This document shows positions 11,801 through 23,800 of a stretch of 64,000 nt of DNA, piece by piece. This stretch comes from Reticulitermes lucifugus (Eukaryota > Arthropoda > Insecta > Blattodea > Rhinotermitidae). Each line of letters starts with the position of its first letter. Within the stretch, counting starts at the first letter, position 1. Location: assembly GCA_026260175.1 (NCBI GenBank), contig JAKCWW010000555.1, forward strand, positions 38,361 through 102,360, in the 5' to 3' direction. A program made the translations under genes and the position numbers. Below the pieces are notes generated by a model. That model did not search any database and was not told the DNA's origin. It saw only the letters and a list, made by a program, of their open reading frames with translations.

Positions 11801-14800
11801 TCCAGCTCCGCTCATCATCAACTCAACACGGTTCTGGTAGCTGCGGTAATCTGACTGGGGCTTCTCAACTGTTACTGATCCAACAGCATTTGTAAGCTGC
11901 AAAAAACCAAATTTCTCAATTATGAACAATGATACAATCCAAGATTTTATGTTCTCATGGCAGTGCTGGTGAAGATGCAAGTCTTCTGGGATATGACACC
12001 ATGTCGATTGGTAAACAGTACCAGACGTTTCAAAGGGGCTTGCTGCCTCCATCTTCAAGGCTCGAGACTCCAAATTTCCAACAATTGACATAGCATCATT
12101 TCCCACTAAACTTGGATCATCAGTGGTATAACCCACCTGGCCAGGGACTGCCACTTTTGATAAGGCTACTAGTGTGTACTGACACTGCCACACAGCTGCA
12201 GAATGACAGGAACAGGCTACACATACAGTCTACTGAGCCATATATCATCAGCAAACAAGAAAGAATTTGGAAGTCTGCCACCATCACATGTTGGTTAAAA
12301 AAGTGATACAAAAATTGCAGAAGATATAGCATGATTCTTGTTATCTCTCTGGGAAATTGATGAATGCTTGAACTATTATCAAATCCTGCATTAAAAATGA
12401 GCACAAAATGAACAAAGTTTGCTACACAAAATATGACCATTTCACTTAAATTGCCCATGACTGAAACTGGTCTTATAGAAGAGAAAAAGATGTTGTTGTC
12501 ATAAACAAAGACAGAAACATTGGACTTAATATGAGAAGGACAGGCTACCACAAAACCAATCCCAGTAAATCTGCCAGTTTGTTTTTGAAAGAGTTTGTAT
12601 CAAATGTTCCAAATGAACTGGTGGACTGACTTTAATTTAGGGTTACCATGCATCCATCACAAGATAAAAAGGCAATTTCCCACTTATTGACCAAAGAAAA
12701 GAGGACAACAGTTAAAAGGGTGGTTAAAAAAGAGGACATATAAATAGTCACAATTTTATTAAGTAAAAGTCCGTCTCAATGTTTCCCTACTAACAGGTCT
12801 TTACATTTTGTGGGTAAAAAATTCTGTGTGAGTTGTTCTTTAAGCATGTTTTTCACAGAGTTCGTAACTCAGAATTTAAGCACCAAAGTACTCAGACATT
12901 CCAAAGGTCAACTGCTGAACTCCTTTTTGACTCGGACAATAATACATTATAATTATGTATTTCTTTCAAAAGAAGCAGAAATATTTTTTGTTTGTATTTT
13001 AGTGCCCGTAAAATATGCAAAGCTTCAAGAAATAACAAACAGTCAAAAACCCAGACATTTCTCCTAATTTAACAAACCGTACAGACCGACATTTTTGGGT
13101 CAACAAAGAAGACATATCCAGGGAAATGAGGACATATGGTAGCCCTACTTTAATTGGTTTTGTTGATATTCTGAGATCCAATCTCAGAAAGCTAAATGAG
13201 TTGAAATTTAGAGAAAAGTGGCAGGTTAAAAGTTCAAACAAATTTGCAGCTTTGGAGAACTTCAATGGTAGTGGGAATACAAATAGGCTCAGGAATGGAC
13301 TGCAATCTCAGGTAAAGCAAGCTTAGGATGGTATGAATGTAAGCAGCATCAATGTGGTTTGATGAAGAATGTTCAAAATTTGTACATCAGAGGAAGCAGG
13401 CTAAATTGCAATGGTTACAGGAGCCAAACCAAACTAATGCAGATAATCTGAACAAAGTCAGACATGAAACTGGTAGATTTTCCAGGAATACAATGAGGGA
13501 ACATTTGAAAGTTGTCATTAATAAGCTTAAACAAACAGTATGAACAGGAATGCTTAGAGACTTGTACAGAGGCATAAATAAATTTAAGAAGGGTTACAAG
13601 CCTAGACCTAACCTAGTAAAGGATGAGAATGGTGATCTGCTTGCAGATTACAACAGTATTTTTAGCAGGCTGAAATACATACAGCTGAGCCACTAGTATG
13701 CAAACCCAGTGCTTTGAGGTTAAGATTGCTACTGAAAAGCTGAAACGATATACAGTGCAGTCACTCACTGTACCTATGTATACAAAGGGTGATAAAAATC
13801 CCTGCAGTAATTATCAAGGCACATTACTGTTATCAAATACACAAAAAATTTTACCAAACATTCTTCTGTCATGGTTAACTCCATCTGTAGACAAAATTAT
13901 TTGGGATTATCAGCGTGGACTGCAATAAACAGATCAACTACTTATCATATGTTCTCCCCTCCAAACTCCAACCTCTGGCGTCCCAGTCACAGAGGTGGGT
14001 AACGTCTATAGGCGGCTAACAGGGGCAATGGTTCACCCAAGCCAAGGTGTCAGGCATCGCGCCAAGGGCTGCATGGGACTGGGGTGGTAATAGCAGTGCT
14101 GTTAACGATCCCCTCAGGACACCAGGCAGCACCCCGTTGTATTTATGCCTTCCACTCGTAAGGGGCTATGCGGGTGGTGACTCTTATTTCCCCTTTACTC
14201 GTGGAACTCTTATGTAGAAAACATGAATTAAAAAACCTATCAAAAGCAGGGACACTGTGGTGCAGAAGGACCTACCTAGTTGTACTCAACAGGCGGCCAG
14301 CCAGTCTGGCAAACCACCCGAGTCAGCTGGTATTCCCAGTAAACCTAGGGATATTGAGCATCTGACAAAATTCAAGGACAAACAGGCACAAGATGTACCA
14401 AACAGGTAAATCTATTCAAATTAATCTGCACCATAGCAAGGCAGCGATGGTACTCCTTTGCCGAAAACTTGCTATAGGAGAGATAGATATAGCACTTATT
14501 CAGGAACCGTGGGTTTAGGGGGACCGAATAAGGGGGTTACGCAACATAAGGGGGACACTGCATTTTTGTCAGAAACACAGTTCATGCCTTTCCAATGTCA
14601 GAGTTCTGTTCTAGGGATGTGAAGACGGTGAGGGTGACTTACATTAGAGGAGGGAGCAAGAGGGAACTTATTGTTACCTCGGCATACCTCCCTTATGATT
14701 CAGACAAACCACCCTTGTTAAAGGGGTTAAGGGAAGTCGTCGACTACTGCAGTAGGAATAAATTGCAGCTCATCGTTGGATGTGATGTCAAAGCACACCA

Positions 14801-17800
14801 CATTATATGGGGGAGCATGGACATCAATCCATGAGGAGAATGCTTAATGGAATATTTGGTTAGTACAAATCTCAATATTCTTAATAAAGGTGACAAGCCT
14901 ACTTTTGTAATTAGTAATAAGAAGGAGGTTACAGATTTGACACTAGGGACTGACAAGATAGGGGACTTTATGAGTAATTGGCATGTGTTTGATGAAATCT
15001 CTTTGCTGCTCACAGGGAGGACTGGGAACTGTCTAAAAAGGTCATTGATCAGCCTAAAATAAGATGGGAGATTAGCACATTCAAACCATTTAAATCGGCA
15101 GAGACAGATGGAATTGTACCTGCTCTCTTGCAATAAGGAGTCAAACACTTAACAACTCATCTGTGCTGAGCCTGCCTAGCAAGAGGGTATATACCCATAG
15201 CCTGGAGGCAAGTTAAAGTGATGTTTGTACCTAAGCCCGGGAAGGCTAACTATACCGAGGCTAAGGCATATCGTCCTTCATGCTGAAAACGATGGAAAAA
15301 TTGGTGGACAGGCATATTAGGGACGTGATTTTGGGGCTACATCCCCTACATCGATACCAATTTGCCTACCAACCAGAGAAGTCCACTGAAAGTGCACTGC
15401 ATCATGTGATCACACATACTGAGGAAGATCATAACAAAGGCTGCGAAACGGCATGGGCTTGTTGACACGATCTGTCATTGGATTGGCTCCATGCTGGGTA
15501 GCAGGAAAATCACAGCCACACTTGCAGGAGAAACTCTGGAGGGGTCTGTGGCCAGGGGCTGTCCGCAGGGGGGCATTCTATCGCCTCTGCTGTGGAGCCT
15601 GGTTGTGGACAAAATCACAGCAGGACTCAATGGGAATGGCTACTATACACTGGGATATGCAGACATTGCTATCCTTATCCACGGAAAACTCCCAAACTCT
15701 TTCTTCGAGCTTCTACAGGAGGCTTTGAGTATGGTACAGCAGTGGTGTGACAGGACACAGCTGTCTATCAATACACAAAAGATGGTTATAGTACCATTCA
15801 CCCAGAAGAGAGATTTAAGGGGCCTAAAGGAACCAACCCTCTCTGGACACATTTTGCAGCTGACTACTGAGGTCAAATACCTTGGACTTATTCGGGACAA
15901 GGGATTGACATGGAAGGCACAGTTGAAAAATGTGATGAATAAGGCCTACAGGGCTTTTTGGACCTGTACGGGCACATCTGGTAAAACCTGGACTCTGAAA
16001 CCCAGGGTCGTGCATTATATCTACACCATGGTGATCAGACCCCTATTGACCTACGGCTCCATGGTTTGGTGGCCGACGGTCAGATACAATGTCAGCAGGA
16101 CAGAGCTCAGTAAGATACAGAGATTAGCCTGTCTGGCTATTACAGGGGCGATGAAGACGACCCCAACAGCTGCAAATGAGGTCCTCCTGGGACTTCCTCC
16201 TCTTCATGTGATGACTGAGGTGGAGCCCCAGGCAGGGATCTACAGGCTAATGTGTAACCAACAGTGGAAACCTAATTCCACTAACTTTGGTCACACCAAA
16301 AAATCTCGGGATACGGAGCACGAACCCATGCTACAGATGGGGTCTGACAGGATGCTTCCGAGATATGTATACCACATGCCATTCACAGTCAAGTTCCCTG
16401 ACAAGTGTCAATGACAACAAAGAGGGCCTGGTCTGGTACACAGACAGGTCCAAGACCAATAAAGGCACTGGTGCTGGTGTGTATAGATGGGGCTCAAGAA
16501 GGGGGCACAACTTCAGTCTTCGGCTCCACACTACGGTATTCCAGGCTGAAATATATGCCATTAAGGCTTGTATAATGGAGAATATAGAGAAGGGCTACAC
16601 AGGTAGGAACATCTATATTCTTTCTGACAGTCAGGCAGCCATCAAAGCTGATTTTAATTCACTTCAATCTTGCATACTGTACTAGAGGTACACTATACAA
16701 CTTGTATATGGGGGTCCTCAAATAACTTGGTTATGAATTTCACCTCTCTGCCATTGTATGTGAACATTACCCAGCTTTCATTTCCAGGCTGTTTATGCAG
16801 TACTTTACAGCTGCCATGTTTGACAGAATGAGATGTTATGGGCTATGTAAATAAAAAATGCATACATTCTTAATTTTCTGAGTGCAGTCCCCCACTTTAT
16901 CAACTGTCCTAGCAGGCTGATAATGGTACCCTACTCCCAACACAGTTAAATATTTGTGGAACTAGTACAGCATTGCCTGGCCATCCCGTCATGAGCCACG
17001 CAGTGGCCGGGCCATGCCGACTACAGCTGTGGGTAATGGGGCTCAGGTATCAAGAAACTCAGCACAGCAGTAGTTACACTCTTAGACCAGGTATTTCCTC
17101 ACTTACTGTGAGGTACATAACAAATGATAAACATTATAGTGGATAACTTTTATACCACACGTTGTGCATACTTTATGATCACGGCCAAATTTGGCTGAGT
17201 ATATGTTTTATGACCACAGCCAGATATTATTCTTAAACCAATTTTTGAGGCCAATTATCAAATATCACAGCATGTAATACAATCAATGGTTGTATAATAA
17301 TGGGTTCATGAGACTCAACCTCGAGTTCAAAACAAGTCAAACAATATCAATATACAACTACAAATAAATAAATAAATAAACAAACAAACAGAGATGTGAG
17401 CTATATGGAACAGCTCTGATCTGATAATTAGGTAACACTACAATGGTATGTATATGTAAGTCAGCAGTGCCATTTATGTGTAAAAAAAAGTTGCCAGTGC
17501 TTACTCCTTGACAGAAAAAAAAAAAAGGCCTTGAAAGTAGGTAAAGCTTAAAATGTTCCTTAGCATTTAATTTAAAAAATTACAAAAAAGAGTTGATATT
17601 GTTTCATATTGTGATAACACTGTTGAATAAAAACAAATATAAGATCTATTACCCAACCCCAAGTTCTGAATTTATAATATTCATCTATATTCATCTAATG
17701 TGTCACCATAAATCAAGGTGCCAGTATGCCATACTGTTGCATACTGCACAAAAAAGGCACTGAATATAAGTATTAGTACTTACTTCCTCCATCAATTTTG

Positions 17801-20800
17801 GATCAAGGCATTCTCCATTATCATCAAACAACGTGTCCCATGTGCACTCATCTGGATTCAGATTCACAGGCAACAGATTTGATGATGAAGACGATTTATG
17901 TTTCTCACAAGACTGCTCTTTAACATCAGGTCCTGAGGTATCAACAATGACACTTTCACCTTTGAGCTGCAATGACTTCTCTTCATTAAGGACACTATCA
18001 AGCAATGACATATTCTCTGAACTACAATCAATTTGTGCTGATGGAGCCATAACCTCTGTCACTGGATCTGGATCCGAGATAATTAAAACATCCGACATAA
18101 AGTTACCCCTTATTATCCTCCTATTTTTTCTATTTTGTTCTTCTTGCACTTGACACTCATTATTTTCATCCTTTTTATGACAGTTATCAGTAACACAAAT
18201 GTTTTTGCTACACAGCCTGTCCTCAGAGGCTTCAACATGTTTTGTACTGCCTATTGAGTTTGACAAATTTGTAACACCATGCAAATTGCTAACACAACTG
18301 TCATCACAGTGACGAAGCGTATTTTCACGCACCGTATCTGAACATGTAAGAAACCGATCAGTATCATCACGACTCGTTATTATTGAATGTGTTTTGTCAC
18401 AATTTAAAGACACATCTGAACCTGCGCTAACAAAACCAGAATCTTCAGTGATACTATTACAAGGATTTTGGATATCCATTTCACAGCCCGATACTTTATC
18501 TTCAGAACTGTTTCTTGCATTCTTGATTTCACTGTAATAATCCCTTGCCTGAATTCCATTATCAGTTACTGATGATGGCCTGTAATGGCTACTATATTCA
18601 GCAATACTGTCACTAGAGAAACTCGTAGAACTCCTATGTTCCAAACCTCGACCAACAGTCACTTCATCCAAAAACTTATCTGTGAAATTGACTGATCCTG
18701 AGCCCTCACAATAGACTGGCTCAGTACTGTTAAATTCCTGCTTATCACTAACAGACTCTGAGTTAGTTTCCTGACAGTTACTACTAGAATGAAACTGTGC
18801 ATTCTTTAATATCCTATTGCCATTTTTAATATTGTTATAATCCAAAACCTGCTCTTTACTATTAAGGGAAGATGGAGTGTTATCAACACTCTGTCCAGAT
18901 GCTGAATTGTCGGCATCCCTATGCATGTTCCTCCTCCCTATACCCACTCCTTCAATCCCTATTTGAAAATTGTCCATTTCTCTTACACCTTTCTTGCCTT
19001 GAACTGACTGTACATTCTCAGCACATAACTGATGTGTTGTCACGCCTCCCTCACCCACACCTATTTCTTTATCATTCATCTTTGAACCAAAAACTGCCGG
19101 ATGGTAGTTTGATTCTGCTGGCTGATCTGTACTCTTTGTCCAGTCAGAGACTTCATCATTTTCACCACAGAACTGCCTGCATGATGATGCAGCAAACCAG
19201 TAATCTGACGATGGTAATATTGTATGCAATTCAACTTCAGCCACTTTCAATTTGCATTCTTTATCAGGTGGGAGGCTATTTGATTTCTGCGGTGGTGTTG
19301 TAAAAGTGTTTAACTGCAAGTTCTGCTGTGTTCTGAGGTTCAGGCTGCTGGATTTCTTGTTAGATGATGTGCAGGTTGTTGAACTGGGAACTGTTTCTTG
19401 TCCTTCAGCTGACAAACGTTTGGGACGAGGTACATACACCTGAATGTCTGGTCGACGCTGTCTGGAAGGCCTATTATTAGAAACCAAATTAAATTGGAAA
19501 TCAGCCTGTTTAGTAGGAGAATTATCTCCTTATAGTATGCACTAAAATCATCTTGGGCAAACAGATGTGTCAAATCTGGGTTAAAATAAATGTTTTAACA
19601 AAACCCCCAAACACAGAGAAAGAGCACATCCTGAAATGTAAAATTTTAACACAACTGGCACAACTGACTGTCCGAAAATATTGCTGTATGTTTAGTGACA
19701 ATGAAAACTACAAATCTTATATAGTTATCCTAGGGTTATGGGGTATATGGTCATCCCCTGTCCCCAACCATCACATTTTCTTTCAAATACTTGGAAATTT
19801 ATATGCATGATATATGGACATATTAGCAAAGCAATTCCTAACAAGTACATTTCATTTCAAATTTAATGCTTTTCTCACAAGTTCATTAAATTTGTACCAG
19901 ATGTTACTAGCATATAGTCTACTACTAGCAGCAAGCTTGGGCTACACAAGATTGCAACTTCATAAAATTTGTAACACTGTTTGTTATGAAATCTTGCATA
20001 TGGATCCACACCAAACCTGTCACAAAGATTAATTTGCATGAGCCTCTGACATACCTCCATCACATCTCTCAACATTACTCTTTATATGTATATATATAAA
20101 ACACCGAATAACACGTAATACATCAACCAACATACGCACTTCATAAAATACAATTCAAGACAAGTATTAAACTCCTACATGTTTCGGCACCAGGGTGCCA
20201 TCATCAGGGAGTTATTTAGAACAAAGGAGTACAAACCTAACACACTAATCTAGGTACTGTATTGCCCTTATTGGAATAATTAAAATATTAAAATTCTAAA
20301 TTACACAAAGTTAATAAGCATGAAATTACAACGTTGTGATATTAAAAGTGAGCGGTTCAGGGTTTAAGGTCGTAGTTGTTTATATTCTGTATGGAGTATG
20401 CATACAAACATCTGTCTCGATCATACGTGATTCAGAGATCTCGTCCTGCAAATATGTGATCAATTTTAGACAACTGGGTATATAGTAACATTATATAAAA
20501 GATGAATTTATGTTATATAATGGAAAGTGTAAATATCAACGTACATACCAGACACAGCGTTTGAAGTGTGTCATGTCGGGCAGTATGGTATACTGAATGA
20601 GTGCCCTGTAGCGTTGTTTAGAGGGAGTGTAGTATCTGTACGCTTGGGTATTAAGAGTTTGAGTCATGGACGAGAGCAAATAAAGGATTTATTTCACTGA
20701 TATTTTGTTCATCTATTAACGATCCTTGAAGTTGATATTGTCGAATACAAAACTTTTCGAGGCAATTCATATGCCAACCTTTATTACGTGTTTTTATAAG

Positions 20801-23800
20801 CTGCATGGTGGTTTGTATACGGCCGTATTCGTGTTTATTGTTTAAGGTGTGTAGTGCATATCTGGATTTAGGATTATTTGTCTGATGCTCTAAAGACCAG
20901 TCTGACCAACATAAATTTTGTCAAACATGTTACAGTTTAGACTGTAAATGCCACTGGTCAAGTATTTATTTGCATTTTCTTTTGGGGTTTTAAGAAGACT
21001 ATATAATGTATTTGGTGAACGGAATGTGATACGCAAATTGGTATATTTAAATATATTAGTGGTCTATGGTATTCAAATGTCACCCATGTATGCTGTTGTG
21101 TATGTGTGCAGTCTGGTATCATATTTTGTTTTTTATTCTTGATTCTATTATTCAATTATGTTATTGTGGAAAGTGGGTAGCCGTTATTGCGGGCGATTAG
21201 AAGTATGGCATTCATTTCTTGTTTTTTACTTTCTTGCAAAAGAGGTAGCTGATGCATCCTGTTTAAAGGAATCTATATGCGGCTAGTTTGTGCTCTATAG
21301 GGTGATCTGAAATGTAGTGAATAGTGGTATTAGTAGTCGTACGTTTTTGAAATACATCAGTTACTAATTTGTCTTTATTTCTAGTAATTAATAAATCAAG
21401 AAAACTTATTTTTCCATTGTCTTTGCATGCTAATTTGAATTCAAGATGTTTATGAATGTTATTCATGTAATTTAGTATTTCCTCTGATGTTATCTTATGA
21501 TCATTTCGAAAACCTGTACTGGTACATATTTCCCATTTACAGTGTTCTGTTTTTAATAATTTGAAAAAGAATTAAAATGTGAAATAATAACAATGTTTTT
21601 TTAATATACATTACTAGTCACAAATCTGGTACTTCCTGACCTTGTCTGGCAAATGCCGGAGTGCATCCTCGTGCCCATCTCAAAAGGGTTAGATATATAT
21701 ATGTTAAATAACTTTATCCTTCTTGGTAATAACTTCTGATTAGCTCTTTCAATTCAACAAAGACCAACCTTGTTCTTTCCGGCTTTGTCTCAGCTGCTGG
21801 TGAACTAGATCTTGGTGAAGGAGGAGGGGCAATCTGTTCTGATCGTCTTGCTGCAGGAGGTCGATAGATACCAAGAGGTGGCACTGCTCTTGCTGCGAAT
21901 GAAAATTAAATCACATGGCAAATATATTCTTTTGAACCCACAGTACAGAATTCTAATGTTACCTACCAAATCTTTTTGAGATTTAAGATGATGCAATTAG
22001 TATGAAGCACATCCAGAAAGTAAGTACAGTTTGGCTATACATCTGTTCCTGCACCTGAAGAGATTTCTTGCCAGTAAGAAGTTCGACAGCGATGACTAGT
22101 TGAAGGAGAATGTTCAGAAATGGCTCATATCCCAGGCAAACGACTTCTATGAGCAGGGCATACAAAACCTTGCGCCCCGTTACAACAAATGCCTCAATGT
22201 AGGTGGTGATTATGTCAAAAAGTAGAAGGTATGTAGAATTTGATAACAATGAATAAAAAGTTTGTACATCAAGTACTGGATGCGCCTTGTAGTTCTGTTC
22301 AGAGGTAGGATGGAGGCTTTACACCCAATGATTGCAAAAATACATTGGTTATGAAGGCTGGGAAGGAACAACAAGAACTAACAAGCACAATTTTGAAAGC
22401 CCAGTTCACAGGCTGCTTTCATGCTGGACAAAAAAAGAGGGGGGGAGGGGGGGTCATAAACACGAAAAGCTACAAGAAACAATTCCTATGACATACGAAA
22501 ATTACTGAACTCTTGAACATGTTGTCTACTGTCAGCAAAGACACATGGTGCTGGCAGGAAAACATTTTTAGGCATTATAGAACAAACATCAGTGTAAATC
22601 TCAGCAGCACAATAAAGAGTCTATGGGAAATATCATTAAATGCACACAGATGTCCTCTGCTGCAGCCACAGTAACTAACATCTTCAGAAAAAACTGAACT
22701 TCCAGAACTGAGGCAACAAGTTGTACCCATGCATGACATGATGGCATGTACGAGAAGGAGTATAAATCCACTCATTCTTGACCTCAGCACTTCAACTTCA
22801 TGCCCCAGCTGCCTTAGCTGCCTCCCCCCCCCCTCCCAAGAAAGAGCCCCCAGTACCCACTGGACAGGAGACTGGGTGGGTCCCAAAGTTGTTATGTGAG
22901 CTCTGAAGGACAGAAAAATATCTTTCCCCTGCCACAAATAGAACCACAGTTCCTCGGTCATTCAATACCTAGGGTAGTTGCTATAATGACTATGCTATCC
23001 TGGCTCTGTAAAACTATGAATCAAATACAAAATATTACAAAAGAATCTTATATTTGTACATACATTTGAAGAAAGTATCAAAGGTTTAAAGAACCTGACA
23101 TAGGATTATGAAAAAAAATGCACATATCAGATTTTATGTTTATCACCCTCTGCAACAACTAAGGTGAAATAAAATTAACAACAACCAAAACAGATGTACA
23201 CAGGGAAATGTTGGTGTCCAGCAATGTTGAAAGTATTCAACTCAAGCACTGACATGACCAGTGGTACTTGCCCATAAGCACTACACACTCATATTTTCTT
23301 TGACTGCAAATGACTTTGACAAGCAACATTAGCCACTTCACTTAAATATAACACCTGTGTTTTAAATGGTACTTAATGCCACAATAACATTTCAAGCACC
23401 CACAAAATAAATCATTAAATGAAAGTAGTTATATTGAGCAAAATGGTTGAACAAAAATCCAATCTATATGTTGTACATATGCTCTATGCAAGAGCACCGG
23501 CAGGACTCTTTCCATGGTCATGCACATTACATATATGTAAAGTGACCTGACTTTTTAATGATCAATAGTAACATAGCTGACATTTAATTAAAATCCTTCA
23601 TTAATCCTTAGACTAGAACTGCAGGAACAGTACAAAGTTTAGTTTTGTTCTAGTCAATTTTTATTGCTTGATTTAATAAATTACTACATGTCAATATCAA
23701 TGGACCTACTTCCACCTCACTGCTGGCACTCCTGGCTCCACAGTTTCAGTGTTTATAACAGTAATAAAAGAATTTTGTGTACCACAAAGACTGTTAATCA

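Noticed and set aside
14744-15148. 134-codon minus-strand frame
   Set aside because: Antisense shadow of the LINE endonuclease region, which is recognisable on the plus strand.
17833-19443. Plus-strand frames across the long R3HCC1-family exon
   Set aside because: Shadows of a 1687-base coding exon on the minus strand.
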